A stretch of DNA of 12,471 nt from JOPF133 sp052144935 (GCA_052144935.1 JBKQPR010000160.1:1-12471), one strand, 5' to 3'. Counted from the stretch's first letter, positions 5,721 through 12,471 are shown. Program-made: numbers and translations. Notes: generated from the letters alone by a model not told the origin.

Positions 5721-7526
5721 GTGACATTTCCGGAAGTGCTGCTACAATACGAGCGCCGATTGAGCGAAGTGCAGGCGGGCCTGGCGCAGGCTCGCTGGCA
5801 TCAGACGGCGGCCGGGGCCGTGCTAGTCATGGTGGCCGCAGCCGTCCTGGCGCTGACGTGGCAGGCGGCTCGCAAGCAAACCTCGTTCTGGTGGCCGCTT
5901 GTGGCCGCGCCTCTGGCACTGCCGCCGGCGCGGCTCTACCGGCGCTATCATCACGCCGCCGATCGCCTGTGGAGGGTCCAGCGATTCTCGGAGCGGGCCT
6001 TGCGGCGCGTCCAAGGCGATTGGGCCGGGAAGGGAATCTCCGGAGACGAGTTCTGCGATCCCCACCACCCGTATGCGCACGATCTGAATGTCTTCGGCGA
6101 GGGATCGCTTTTCGAGCTCCTCTGCGTAGCGCGTACCGGCGTTGGCCGGCGCGGCCTCGCCCGTTACTTATTGCAGGCGGCCCGGCTCGATGAAATTCGG
6201 GAGCGGCAGGAGGCCGTGCGGGAATTGCGGGCGCAGACGGAGCTTCGAGAAGAAGTGGCCGCGCTCGGTCCCTTCGAATCTTCGGAGTCGAAGTGGGAGA
6301 CCTTCACCGCATGGCTGGATTCGCCGCCGGTGCCGTTCCCCGCCCTCCTTCGCAGCGTCTTGCCGCTCACGTCGGCAGCTGTCGCGAGCCTCGTGGTTGG
6401 CGGCCTGCTGGGCATCGTTCCGTGGACTCTGGTGGCAAAAGGCTTAGTTCCGCTGCTCGCGTTCCACTCTGCGGCCGGTCTGCTCCTCCGGAAGCGTGTG
6501 CGCGGCGTCATCGAGCGGATGCAGCTTCTTTCGGCCGAGACTCAAGTGGTAAGAGAAGGCCTGCAACTTCTCGAAGGCCGCCAGTTCCGGTCGGCCAAGC
6601 TGCACCGGATCTCCGAACAGGTGCGCGGCAGCTCCGCAGCAGTGCGAAAGCTGGAGCGGCTGCTGGGTGCTCTCGGCGAGAGGACCAAGGACTGGTTCTA
6701 TCTGCCTTCGCTGGTGTTGATGGGCGGGACCCAGTTGTCGATGGCGGTCGAGCAATGGCGCGCCGCGCACGGCCTGGCGGCCCGAGGCTGGCTGGCGGCA
6801 TGGGCCGAATTCGAAGCGCTCAACGCGCTGGCCTGTTATGCATACGAAAACCCGGACCACACCTTCCCGGAAGTTTCCGAGGGAGGTGCGCCAGACAAAA
6901 ATGCTCCGCACTTCGAAGCGCGGGCGGCCGGGCATCCCCTGCTGCCGCACGATGGTTGCGTCCCGAACGACGTTACGTTGAATCGCACGTCGCGCTTCTA
7001 TATCGTCAGCGGATCGAACATGTCGGGCAAGAGTACGCTGCTGCGCACGATTGGATTGAACGCCGTGCTGGCGCTGGCCGGGGCTCCGGTACGGGCGGCG
7101 GCACTGCGGCTGTCGCGATTCTCGGTGTGCGCCTCGCTCGCGCCCGCCGAATCGCTCCTGAACGGAAGGTCCGGATTCCTCGCGGAAGTGGACCGCTTGA
7201 AGCAGGCCATCGGGTTGACGGACGGGCGCCAACCGGTTCTGTTCCTGGTCGACGAAATCTTCAGCGGGACGAATTCGAGCGACCGCCGTGTGGCCGCGGA
7301 GGCGGTCGTGCGGACGCTGGTGGATCGTGGCGCCGTGGGCGCCATTTCCACACACGACCTGACGCTTACTGAGATCGCCGCCCGGGAAGGGACCGGCGGC
7401 GTGAACGTACACATGGGGTCCCGGAACGGCGGCGGCCCGTTGGATTTCGATTATCTCTTGAAGGCGGGTGTAACTACTGAGGCAAACGCTTTGGCCATCG
7501 CCAGGATGGCGGGAGTAAGTATGTAA
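5721..7526 (+). CDS. Membrane-anchored MutS-family ATPase
   Basis: This 601-residue protein has the MutS core and ATPase domains without the N-terminal mismatch-recognition domain. Hydrophobic segments near 29-47 and 54-72, and a longer one near 210-255, suggest membrane anchoring. The core follows (DLNVFGEGSLFELLC from 121; helical lever region about 260-395). The C-terminal ATPase has Walker A GSNMSGKST (431-439, K437), Walker B LFLVDE (507-512), the following loop IFSGTNSSDR, and switch STHD (543-546, H545). There is no Smr domain, so it is not MutS2, and at about 600 residues it is far shorter than repair MutS. The length and layout match a widespread uncharacterised group annotated as MutS-family mismatch repair protein; a true mismatch-repair role is doubtful. 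The start is GTG 5721, preceded by AGGGTGAG. It stands alone, converging with the PEGA gene. Confidence 0.85.
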   Translation: MTFPEVLLQYERRLSEVQAGLAQARWHQTAAGAVLVMVAAAVLALTWQAARKQTSFWWPLVAAPLALPPARLYRRYHHAADRLWRVQRFSERALRRVQGDWAGKGISGDEFCDPHHPYAHDLNVFGEGSLFELLCVARTGVGRRGLARYLLQAARLDEIRERQEAVRELRAQTELREEVAALGPFESSESKWETFTAWLDSPPVPFPALLRSVLPLTSAAVASLVVGGLLGIVPWTLVAKGLVPLLAFHSAAGLLLRKRVRGVIERMQLLSAETQVVREGLQLLEGRQFRSAKLHRISEQVRGSSAAVRKLERLLGALGERTKDWFYLPSLVLMGGTQLSMAVEQWRAAHGLAARGWLAAWAEFEALNALACYAYENPDHTFPEVSEGGAPDKNAPHFEARAAGHPLLPHDGCVPNDVTLNRTSRFYIVSGSNMSGKSTLLRTIGLNAVLALAGAPVRAAALRLSRFSVCASLAPAESLLNGRSGFLAEVDRLKQAIGLTDGRQPVLFLVDEIFSGTNSSDRRVAAEAVVRTLVDRGAVGAISTHDLTLTEIAAREGTGGVNVHMGSRNGGGPLDFDYLLKAGVTTEANALAIARMAGVSM

Positions 7527-7541
7527 GTCGCCACTGCCGGC

Positions 7542-7568
7542 CGCGGCTCGGCAACTTACCGGGCCGCG
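7542..7568. terminator. GC hairpin between convergent genes
   Basis: CGCGGCTCGG (7542-7551) pairs with CCGGGCCGCG (7559-7568): ten pairs with one T-G wobble around the loop CAACTTA. It lies in the 66-base gap between the stop codons of the MutS-like and PEGA genes, where it could end transcription from both sides. There is no T-run on either side. Confidence 0.5.
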
Positions 7569-7592
7569 ACCCTGAAAGCACGAAGTTTGCCG

Positions 7593-7967
7593 TTATAGCT
7601 CGGGGTGCAGGTGCAGCGTTTTACCGGCCGCTACATAGATTTTCTGCGCAAAAGGCACTTGGCCGTTTTCCCGAATTTCGATGTTATAGTTGCCGGGGCG
7701 CAGGTGCATCGTCCGATTGTCGTGCGTGGTGCCCGCAAAGGCCCCATTGATGAACACCTGGGCGTCCTTCACCTTAGTATCCAGCTTCACTTCGCCGGAG
7801 TTGGGGTAGTAACCGTAACCGTAGGCCGGGCCCCAATACGGCCCCCAGAACGGACTGTAAAAGCCACCATACACCGGCCCGCCAACAAACACTCGCACCG
7901 CGGCCGGGGCACTCATGGGCGCCAAAGTCATCAGGGCAACCGCCAGAATCAGCATTCCTTTTTTCAT
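7593..7967 (-). CDS. Small exported PEGA-domain protein
   Basis: This 124-residue protein has three parts. Residues 1-23 are a typical signal peptide (MKKGMLILAVALMTLAP, AxA-type cleavage near SAPAA). Residues about 24-57 are a Gly/Tyr/Trp/Pro-rich linker (FYSPFWGPYWGPAYGYGYYP). Residues about 58-122 are a PEGA domain: GEVKLDTKVKDAQVFINGAF, then AGTT, HLRPGNYNIEI and a final IYVAAGKTLHLHPEL. PEGA domains are small beta-sandwich modules found in surface proteins; here it would sit in the periplasm or on the outer surface. ATG 7967 is chosen because GGAGGT lies eight bases before it; an upstream in-frame TTG at 7976 overlaps that ribosome site. It is transcribed alone, away from the phosphoesterase and towards the MutS-like gene. 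The partner or ligand is unknown. Confidence 0.85.
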   Translation of the reverse strand: MKKGMLILAVALMTLAPMSAPAAVRVFVGGPVYGGFYSPFWGPYWGPAYGYGYYPNSGEVKLDTKVKDAQVFINGAFAGTTHDNRTMHLRPGNYNIEIRENGQVPFAQKIYVAAGKTLHLHPEL

Positions 7968-7975
7968 TTTCTTCA

Positions 7976-7981
7976 ACCTCC
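7976..7981 (-). promoter_or_regulatory. Strong ribosome binding site of the PEGA gene
   Basis: Read on the minus strand, GGAGGT is followed by eight bases and ATG 7967. This near-consensus site rules out the TTG start at 7976. Confidence 0.75.
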
Positions 7982-7986
7982 GTCTG

Positions 7987-8009
7987 GATATATGGCAATC
8001 TCCTTGCCA
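7987..8009 (-). promoter_or_regulatory. Operator-like palindrome beside a possible -10 box
   Basis: TGGCAA-TCTCC-TTGCCA (7993-8009) is a perfect 6+5+6 palindrome, 26-42 bases upstream of the PEGA start. On the minus strand TATATC (7987-7992) follows it directly and could be a -10 box, placing a start near 7980. A dimeric regulator bound to the palindrome would cover the promoter spacer. No clear -35 box is seen. The palindrome is observed; regulation is inferred. Confidence 0.35.
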
Positions 8010-8156
8010 AACAGTAACCTGTTGTGTTTCCGGTATTTACGGTGAATTCCGGTGGCCGCAGGTCACCAGGGTGGCCGAAATCAGCCACCGCATATCGAGA
8101 TGCCGTGGGCAGGCTGGGCTTGCCGAAACGCGCCCACTCGGCCCAGCCCGCCGCGA

Positions 8157-8276
8157 TCACGGGGGCGTCGATTTGCGGCTGCCCTGTGTGCCCTTGAAGT
8201 TGAAACTGAAGCCCGCGCGGGAGCCATCGATCGCGATTCGCTCGAAGGCCGCACCAGCGAACCGCGCCGAAAGTGT
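8157..8276 (-). pseudogene. Possible C-terminal gene remnant
   Basis: A minus-strand frame of 39 codons directly after an upstream TGA reads FAGAAFERIAIDGSRAGFSF and NFKGT, ending KSTPP and TGA (8157-8159). It resembles a real protein end and recalls the GFNFNATYF ending at 3278-3600: both carry GGCTTCA-n-TTTCAA in the DNA. There is no start codon. It could be the tail of a lost gene or chance. Confidence 0.2.
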
Positions 8277-8368
8277 TCATCTCAATTCCACCAGCCAATG
8301 GCGAGCAGGCCAGGCGCCCCGATCCGACCGCGCGCGGCGCCGTTTCACCTGGTTGTCGCGATTCTTCA

Positions 8369-8398
8369 TTGAATCCTCACGCCCGGCGCATTATCCTG
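8369..8398 (+). promoter_or_regulatory. Weak promoter pattern before the phosphoesterase
   Basis: TTGAAT (8369-8374), an 18-base spacer and TATCCT (8393-8398) each match four of six sigma-70 consensus bases. The predicted start falls at about 8405, on the ATG itself. No Shine-Dalgarno is visible before the gene, so a leaderless mRNA is possible. Confidence 0.25.
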
Positions 8399-8404
8399 AT
8401 TCCA

Positions 8405-9478
8405 ATGCTCCGAAAGCTCGTTTATAGCGTTCTCTTTGCCACCATGGCGGCGCAGGCGGCCGACAAAGTGATCGGCGGACCGTTTGCCGTCAACGTAAGC
8501 GGCCGCTCGGCGACGGTGGTATGGATCGTCGAGACCGGGGAAGCCGCCATCACCGCGCGAGGCGGCACGGCGACTCGCACGGTGCCCACTCTGCGCGCCG
8601 AGAAGGTGGTTTTTACGGGGCTGAAACCCGGCACGGTCTTCGAATACAAAGTGCCCGGCAGGGAGGAACTCAGCGGCAGCTTCAAAACTCCGCCGGCCGG
8701 CGACCAGCCGTTCGAGTTCGTGTACTACGGCGACAACCGCACCCGGCACGACGTGCACAGGAAGGTGATCGCAGCCGTGCTCGCCAACAGCCACCCGGAC
8801 CTTGTGTTGCAAGGCGGCGACATGGTAGCCGACGGCGCGGACGCCTCGCAGTGGCCCATTTTCTTCGATATCGAACGGGACCTGCTGCGCCAGGTGGCCT
8901 TCTTTCCCTGCCTCGGCAACCACGAACGCAACGCCACCGATTACTACGATTTCTTCCAGGCGGCGCCCTACTACTCCTTCGACTGGGGCAAGGCGCACTT
9001 CACCATCTTCAACAGCGACATCGCCAATGCCGGTCCCAACCAGGCGGCGCGCCAGGCATTTTGGAACGAGCAGACCGCCTGGCTGGAGGAGGACCTGCGC
9101 AAGAGCCAGGGCGCCACGTTCCGGTTCGTGGTGGCGCATCACCCGCCCATGACCGCGGTGACCAGCCGCCAGGGCGACAACCCCCACATCACCGCTCTCA
9201 TCCCGACGTTCGAAAAGTACCATGTCACCGCCGCGTTTTTTGGCCACGATCACAACTATCAGCACTATTTGAAGAACGGCGTCCACTACATCGTTGCCGG
9301 TGGCGGCGGAGCCCCGCTCTACGACGTGGACAAACCGCCGCGGGACATCATGGTGAAGGTCATGAAGACCGAGAATTTCGTGCGCGTGCGGGTGGACGGC
9401 GACGTGGCGCATGCGGACGCAATCGCTCCCGACGGCTCGAAGATCGATAGCATGGACTGGCAAGGCGGGGCGCATTAG
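8405..9478 (+). CDS. Exported calcineurin-like metallophosphoesterase (purple acid phosphatase-like)
   Basis: This 357-residue enzyme should hydrolyse phosphate esters with a two-metal centre. A signal peptide (MLRKLVYSVLFATMAAQA, cut before ADKV) sends it out of the cytoplasm. Residues about 20-100 form a short beta domain like the Fn3-like N-terminal part of purple acid phosphatases. The catalytic domain shows the metal motifs in order: YYGDNR (D110), GGDMV (D139), GNHE (N172, H173), VVAHHPP (H245 or H246) and FFGHDHNYQH (H281, H283). The GDNR first motif lacks the GDxH histidine of classic enzymes, as is usual in the purple acid phosphatase branch. The same frame opens from GTG 8273, but ATG 8405 is preferred because the signal peptide begins there. 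No Shine-Dalgarno is seen. It stands alone, converging with the minus-strand operon. The substrate is unknown. Confidence 0.87.
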   Translation: MLRKLVYSVLFATMAAQAADKVIGGPFAVNVSGRSATVVWIVETGEAAITARGGTATRTVPTLRAEKVVFTGLKPGTVFEYKVPGREELSGSFKTPPAGDQPFEFVYYGDNRTRHDVHRKVIAAVLANSHPDLVLQGGDMVADGADASQWPIFFDIERDLLRQVAFFPCLGNHERNATDYYDFFQAAPYYSFDWGKAHFTIFNSDIANAGPNQAARQAFWNEQTAWLEEDLRKSQGATFRFVVAHHPPMTAVTSRQGDNPHITALIPTFEKYHVTAAFFGHDHNYQHYLKNGVHYIVAGGGGAPLYDVDKPPRDIMVKVMKTENFVRVRVDGDVAHADAIAPDGSKIDSMDWQGGAH

Positions 9479-9537
9479 GCGCTCGCGCCATTCGACCCCA
9501 GCCGCCTCGCCCACGCGCCTCGTCGGCACTGTCTTGC

Positions 9538-9556
9538 GCCGGGCAAGCTGCCTGGC
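9538..9556. terminator. Hairpin between convergent genes
   Basis: GCCGGGCA (9538-9545) and TGCCTGGC (9549-9556) form eight pairs with one G-T wobble around AGC. It lies in the 83-base gap between the phosphoesterase stop and the VOC stop at 9562, where it could act in both directions. No T-run is seen. Confidence 0.45.
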
Positions 9557-9561
9557 CGGTG

Positions 9562-10023
9562 TCAGGATTGCCCGAACAGCTTGGCGGCCCTCAGCCGGAT
9601 TTCATCCTCGGGGACGTCTTCCAGGTGGGTGGCAAAGATCCACACGTGGCCGAAGGGGTCTTCCAGCTTCACCACCCGGTCGCCGTAGAACTGGGACTCC
9701 GGAGGACGCAACACCTTGGCGCCCGCGCCGGCAGCCCGGCCAGCCAGCGCATCCACATCCTCTACGTAAATATGGACGCTCACCGGCGTGCCGCCAAGCG
9801 CCAGAGGGCTGCGCACGCCCAACTCCGGAAATTCGTCCGAGAGCATGAGGAGCGCCTCGCCGATGCGGATTTCGGCGTGCCCGATCTTGCCCGAGGGGTC
9901 CGCCAGGCGGTACCCTTCCTTGGCGCCGAAAGCCTTCGAGTAAAACTGGATGGCATCGGCCGCGTGGCGGCAGCAAAGGTACGGCGTAGCGCCTTGGTAA
10001 CCTTTCGGAACGGCTCGCGGCAT
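9562..10023 (-). CDS. PhnB-like VOC (glyoxalase/bleomycin-resistance fold) protein
   Basis: This 153-residue cytoplasmic protein belongs to the vicinal oxygen chelate superfamily, PhnB-like branch. Hallmarks in order are TPYLCCRHAADAIQFYSKAF (13-32), the first-half strand GHAEIRIG (48-55), SDEFPE (62-67), GGTPVSVHIYVEDVDAL (77-93), YGDR (113-116) and the family end EDPFGHVWIFATH (121-133). The family's usual length is about 140-160, so it is complete. Members bind a metal in a paired beta-alpha-beta-beta-beta fold, but the reaction here cannot be predicted; despite the branch name no phosphonate role is implied. The start ATG 10023 lies three bases after the stop codon of the acetyltransferase gene, with GGAGG inside the end of that gene, so the two are very likely cotranscribed. 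It is the last gene of the minus-strand unit. Confidence 0.88.
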   Translation of the reverse strand: MPRAVPKGYQGATPYLCCRHAADAIQFYSKAFGAKEGYRLADPSGKIGHAEIRIGEALLMLSDEFPELGVRSPLALGGTPVSVHIYVEDVDALAGRAAGAGAKVLRPPESQFYGDRVVKLEDPFGHVWIFATHLEDVPEDEIRLRAAKLFGQS

Positions 10024-10026
10024 GGC

Positions 10027-11001
10027 TCAAAACCCCTCCCAGACGTAGGCCGAAAACCGGCGCATGGTCTCGAATCCCATCTGCTCGTAAAGGTCCACCG
10101 CCGAGACGTTGGCCGCCGTCACCGTGAGGCTGGCCGACCGGCAGCCCAGGTCCCGCAGCGTAATCAGCGATTGCCGCATCAGCGCGTGCCCGATCCCCGT
10201 GCCGCGGACCGCGTGAGAAACGCAGATCTGCGTGATATGGCCGGATTCCGGCGCCACCAAGCTGGCCAGTGAGACGCCGCACAGCCGGTGCGTCACCGCG
10301 TCGAAGGCCACGTACGAGGCCGGCCGGAAGAAGGCGCCGCAACCGGGGTATTGCACGATGTTGGCCAGGAACCGCCGCGCGCCCGCCTGGCTGCGGTACT
10401 GGTCGTTGATGCGGCTGTCGACGTGGCCCTCGTAGGCATCGGCAATCAGGGCCGCGGCGCTCTCGTGGTAGTGCTCGGACCATTTGTCGATATACATCGG
10501 CCGGCGCACTTCGCCATCGCCCAGGTCCGCCTGCCGCAGGTCGACGCGCATGAAGTTGCGTTCGTACGCGCCCAGGTATCGCTCCTCGGGCGTCGGCCGG
10601 CAGGGCGCGAACTGCAGCATCATGAGCTGCGATTCGATGCGGCGGATGTGGCGGTTGGCCATGATATCGTCGAGAGCCGCCTCCAGCAGGCGGTTTTCGC
10701 GCTCCACGGTGCGTTGCGCGCGCTTCACGTACAGATCGCCGATCAGCCCTTTGCCGTCTTCCAACACGTAATACAGGTAGCCGGCCACCACCCCATCCTC
10801 GATCAGCGCGTTGCCGTTCAATGCCCGCATGTCGACGAAACGGCGCACCAGGTCGGCCGATTTCTCGAAGTCCCACTCCAGCTCGGTGTGCCACGCATCG
10901 GTCTCTTCGGTAAGCAGGGCCTCCAGGTCGCGGGCGGTAATACGCCGCAAATCGACGATCTCGGGCGGCCGGCAGAAGGCCGGATGTAACCGGGCGGCCA
11001 T
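10027..11001 (-). CDS. Tandem GNAT-family N-acetyltransferase
   Basis: This 324-residue protein should transfer an acetyl group from acetyl-CoA. The C-terminal GNAT domain is clear: HITQICVSHAVRGTGIGHAL (255 on) contains the acetyl-CoA loop R/Q-x-x-G-x-G/A as RGTGIG (266-271), followed by NVSAVDLYEQMGF (about 298-310). The N-terminal half (VDLRRITARDLEALL, GLIGDLYV, LLEAALDDIM, HIRRIESQLMM) looks like a second, degenerate GNAT fold, a layout known in two-domain GNAT proteins. ATG 11001 is preferred: it lies 11 bases after the stop of the M49 gene with AGCAGG upstream. A start at 11142 in the same frame would overlap the M49 gene by 130 bases and add an Arg-rich stretch. It is the middle gene of the unit. 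The substrate is unknown. Confidence 0.85.
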   Translation of the reverse strand: MAARLHPAFCRPPEIVDLRRITARDLEALLTEETDAWHTELEWDFEKSADLVRRFVDMRALNGNALIEDGVVAGYLYYVLEDGKGLIGDLYVKRAQRTVERENRLLEAALDDIMANRHIRRIESQLMMLQFAPCRPTPEERYLGAYERNFMRVDLRQADLGDGEVRRPMYIDKWSEHYHESAAALIADAYEGHVDSRINDQYRSQAGARRFLANIVQYPGCGAFFRPASYVAFDAVTHRLCGVSLASLVAPESGHITQICVSHAVRGTGIGHALMRQSLITLRDLGCRSASLTVTAANVSAVDLYEQMGFETMRRFSAYVWEGF

Positions 11002-11012
11002 TGGAATGCCTG

Positions 11013-12419
11013 CTATTGTACCCCGTACATTGCGGCGTAACCTAGTTGTTGCCTGACATAATCGCGCGGATACGCAAGGGTTACCGAGGCCGCCTTTCCC
11101 GCGGCGTCGAATTTTGCAACCAGATCGGCATTGATCCCGCACCAGTACGTAGGCACGTCCAGCTTGCGGTAACGCGCCATCACCTGGTCGCGTAGCGCCG
11201 GATCGAAATGCACCCCGTACTTGTCCACCAGCGCCTTGATGGCCTCGTAATCGCCCTCGGCTTTGATGCGCATCAACTCCGCCAGCAGCATGCCCACGCC
11301 CTGGTGCATCTTATCGAAATCCTTCAGCAGGAGGTAAGTCTTGCCGCCACGCTGCACCTTCTGGATGGCGCCGGTCTTGTCCGTAATGTAGTTGACGATC
11401 AACTGCCGGTTGCGCTGGTGGTCCTCCTCGATGGTTTCGCCCTGCGGGATGCGCTGAAGCTGCGTAATCACGGTGCGCACGGCGGCGTAGTACATGGCCT
11501 TTCCGACCTCGGGGCTGGAGACCAGCCCTAGGTCCTTGAGCTTGGGGTCGACCGCGTTCCACAGCGCCATCAGGTCGGCGCGAGCCTCCTCGAGGGTCGA
11601 GAAGTATTCCTTCAAATAGGCCTCCGAACCGCCCTGCAGCTTGGGATTCAGCTTGCCCGATCCGTGCCCGATGACCTCGTGCAGCGCGGTCATCAGGTCG
11701 GATGCCTCGTCGCCGTATTTCTTGCAAATGGCCACTTCCTCGGGCGACGCTGCGAACTCTTCCAGAGGGCCGAAGCCGGTGGCTTCGCGCAGCGTGCGGG
11801 AACTGCCCGTGAACAGGAAACTCTTGCTGCCGTACTTCTCGCGGATCTCGTTTTCGTTGGGCAGGTTGTCGCCAATCGTGTTCACGTGGAAATCGCCGGT
11901 CTCGATGACCGTCTCCACTGCCTTGGCCAGCGGTGGTTTCACTCCCTGCTTCTTGTACTGCGCGAGCCACGGTGCGCGATCCTCGAAATACTGCGCGTTG
12001 GCCGCGATTTGGGTCATCATCCCGCTGAACTTCCGGTCGGTGATGGTGACGAAGCTCTGCGACGTTCCCTTGGCCGCGCGGGCGTCGCGATAGACCTCGA
12101 TGAAGCCGTTCGTGAAGTCCACCGTGGGATTATTCTGCACCCAGGCGATCCCGAAGCGGATCCAGTCGGCCGGGTCGCCGGTCTGATAATAACGGATCAG
12201 CGCCTCCAGCACCTGGTCCTGGCCGGGTTCGGCATAAGCTCGCGCGTTCTCCAGGTACTCGTTGGCCTTCTTCAGGAACTGGGCATAGTATCCCGGCGGC
12301 ACTTTGCCATCCGGTGTGCCGGCGCGATAGACCTCTTCCTGCAGCCGTCGGCGCTTGGCAAGAGTGGGCCAGTAACGCTCGGATGGATCGACCACTGTTA
12401 GGAACAGGATTAGGAACAC
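11013..12419 (-). CDS. Dipeptidyl-peptidase III-like zinc peptidase (family M49), N-terminally incomplete
   Basis: Counting from GTG 12419 the protein has 468 residues. It carries the M49 zinc motif HEVIGH (H247, E248, H252, continuing GSGK) and the second motif EEARAD (277-282, E278 as third zinc ligand), plus family stretches such as DFTNGFIEVYRD, GSKSFLFTG, RNRQLIVNYITDK and LLAELMRIKAEGDY. Such enzymes remove dipeptides from peptide N-termini. Known M49 proteins are about 550-730 residues, and the homologous part here seems to begin only around LAKRRRLQEEVYRAG, so roughly 200 N-terminal residues are missing. The frame upstream is closed by TGA at 12438-12440; the leader from GTG 12419 (FLILFLTVV) is hydrophobic and not M49-like. 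The cause may be a deletion, a nonsense mutation or bad assembly at the window edge. Both catalytic motifs are intact. It is the first visible gene of the minus-strand unit. Confidence 0.82.
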   Translation of the reverse strand: MFLILFLTVVDPSERYWPTLAKRRRLQEEVYRAGTPDGKVPPGYYAQFLKKANEYLENARAYAEPGQDQVLEALIRYYQTGDPADWIRFGIAWVQNNPTVDFTNGFIEVYRDARAAKGTSQSFVTITDRKFSGMMTQIAANAQYFEDRAPWLAQYKKQGVKPPLAKAVETVIETGDFHVNTIGDNLPNENEIREKYGSKSFLFTGSSRTLREATGFGPLEEFAASPEEVAICKKYGDEASDLMTALHEVIGHGSGKLNPKLQGGSEAYLKEYFSTLEEARADLMALWNAVDPKLKDLGLVSSPEVGKAMYYAAVRTVITQLQRIPQGETIEEDHQRNRQLIVNYITDKTGAIQKVQRGGKTYLLLKDFDKMHQGVGMLLAELMRIKAEGDYEAIKALVDKYGVHFDPALRDQVMARYRKLDVPTYWCGINADLVAKFDAAGKAASVTLAYPRDYVRQQLGYAAMYGVQ

Positions 12420-12471
12420 CGAGAAGAGGAAGAAAGTTCAAGTCATCATCGGTCTGCGTGGACGCGTGCGA

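Larger units (their letters stand above)
7968..8404. other. Divergent gap between PEGA and phosphoesterase genes
   Basis: This 437-base gap separates two genes read away from each other. It holds the PEGA ribosome site and palindrome (7976-8009), a small hairpin in GGTGGC-CGAAATCA-GCCACC near 8070-8090, overlapping inverted pairs at 8105-8148 (GTGGGC with GCCCAC, GGCTGGGC with GCCCAGCC), a possible gene remnant at 8157-8276 (-), and a weak promoter pattern before 8405. No intact gene is supported. Confidence 0.45.

Noticed and set aside
6293..7372. 359-codon plus-strand frame inside the MutS-like gene
   Set aside because: Arg/Gly/Ala-rich shadow; the true frame carries the Walker motifs.
6444..7412. 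322-codon minus-strand frame
   Set aside because: Antisense shadow of the MutS-like ATPase domain, with no domain of its own.
7593..7976. TTG 7976 as start of the PEGA gene
   Set aside because: It overlaps the GGAGGT ribosome site, which is correctly placed for ATG 7967.
8105..8148. Pseudoknot-like overlapping inverted pairs as an RNA element
   Set aside because: The pairs are short and GC-rich, and no known riboswitch or small RNA pattern was recognised.
8366..9529. 387-codon minus-strand frame
   Set aside because: Antisense to the phosphoesterase; Val/His/Arg-rich shadow.
10288..10989. 233-codon plus-strand frame
   Set aside because: Antisense shadow of the acetyltransferase gene.
10027..11142. 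Acetyltransferase start at 11142
   Set aside because: It would overlap the M49 gene by 130 bases and add a basic stretch unlike the GNAT fold; ATG 11001 fits the operon spacing.
11664..12401. 245-codon plus-strand frame
   Set aside because: Antisense shadow of the M49 gene, with no recognisable domain.

Overview
The window is high-GC bacterial DNA. Its gene content suggests an Acidobacteriota genome, most likely of the Bryobacteraceae/Solibacter type: a two-part glycosyltransferase, a membrane MutS-like ATPase, a small secreted PEGA protein, a family M49 peptidase, and repeat-filled intergenic DNA. This placement is inferred from protein style and was not tested by a search. No rRNA, tRNA, CRISPR array, transposase or phage gene was seen. 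Both edges look like places where genes are cut, so this may be a whole short contig.

Layout. Positions 2-118 (+) hold the end of a gene cut by the left edge. Positions 119-459 have no convincing gene. At 460-2967 (+) is an 835-residue glycosyltransferase with a C-terminal GT4 module and an unusual N-terminal half. Positions 2968-3654 are an intergenic mosaic of short repeats and hairpins, with a possible gene remnant on the minus strand. At 3655-5463 (+) is a multi-spanning GT-C type glycosyltransferase. At 5721-7526 (+) is a membrane-anchored MutS-family ATPase. It converges on a small exported PEGA-domain protein at 7593-7967 (-). After a 437-base gap with another possible remnant comes an exported metallophosphoesterase at 8405-9478 (+). 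This converges on a tight three-gene minus-strand unit read from the right edge: M49 dipeptidyl-peptidase III-like protein (11013-12419), tandem GNAT acetyltransferase (10027-11001) and PhnB-like VOC protein (9562-10023).

How the genes fit together. The two glycosyltransferases probably belong to envelope or exopolysaccharide assembly, but no complete cluster is visible. The MutS-like protein, PEGA protein and phosphoesterase look like independent genes, with GC-rich hairpins where genes converge. The right-hand trio is spaced like an operon (11- and 3-base gaps), but its first gene lacks the N-terminal part expected of M49 enzymes and has an in-frame stop just upstream.

I see no clear new defence or mobile system. 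The best leads are the repeat mosaic at 2989-3317, the two-part glycosyltransferase, the membrane MutS-like protein, the broken N-terminus of the M49 gene, and the palindrome in front of the PEGA gene.
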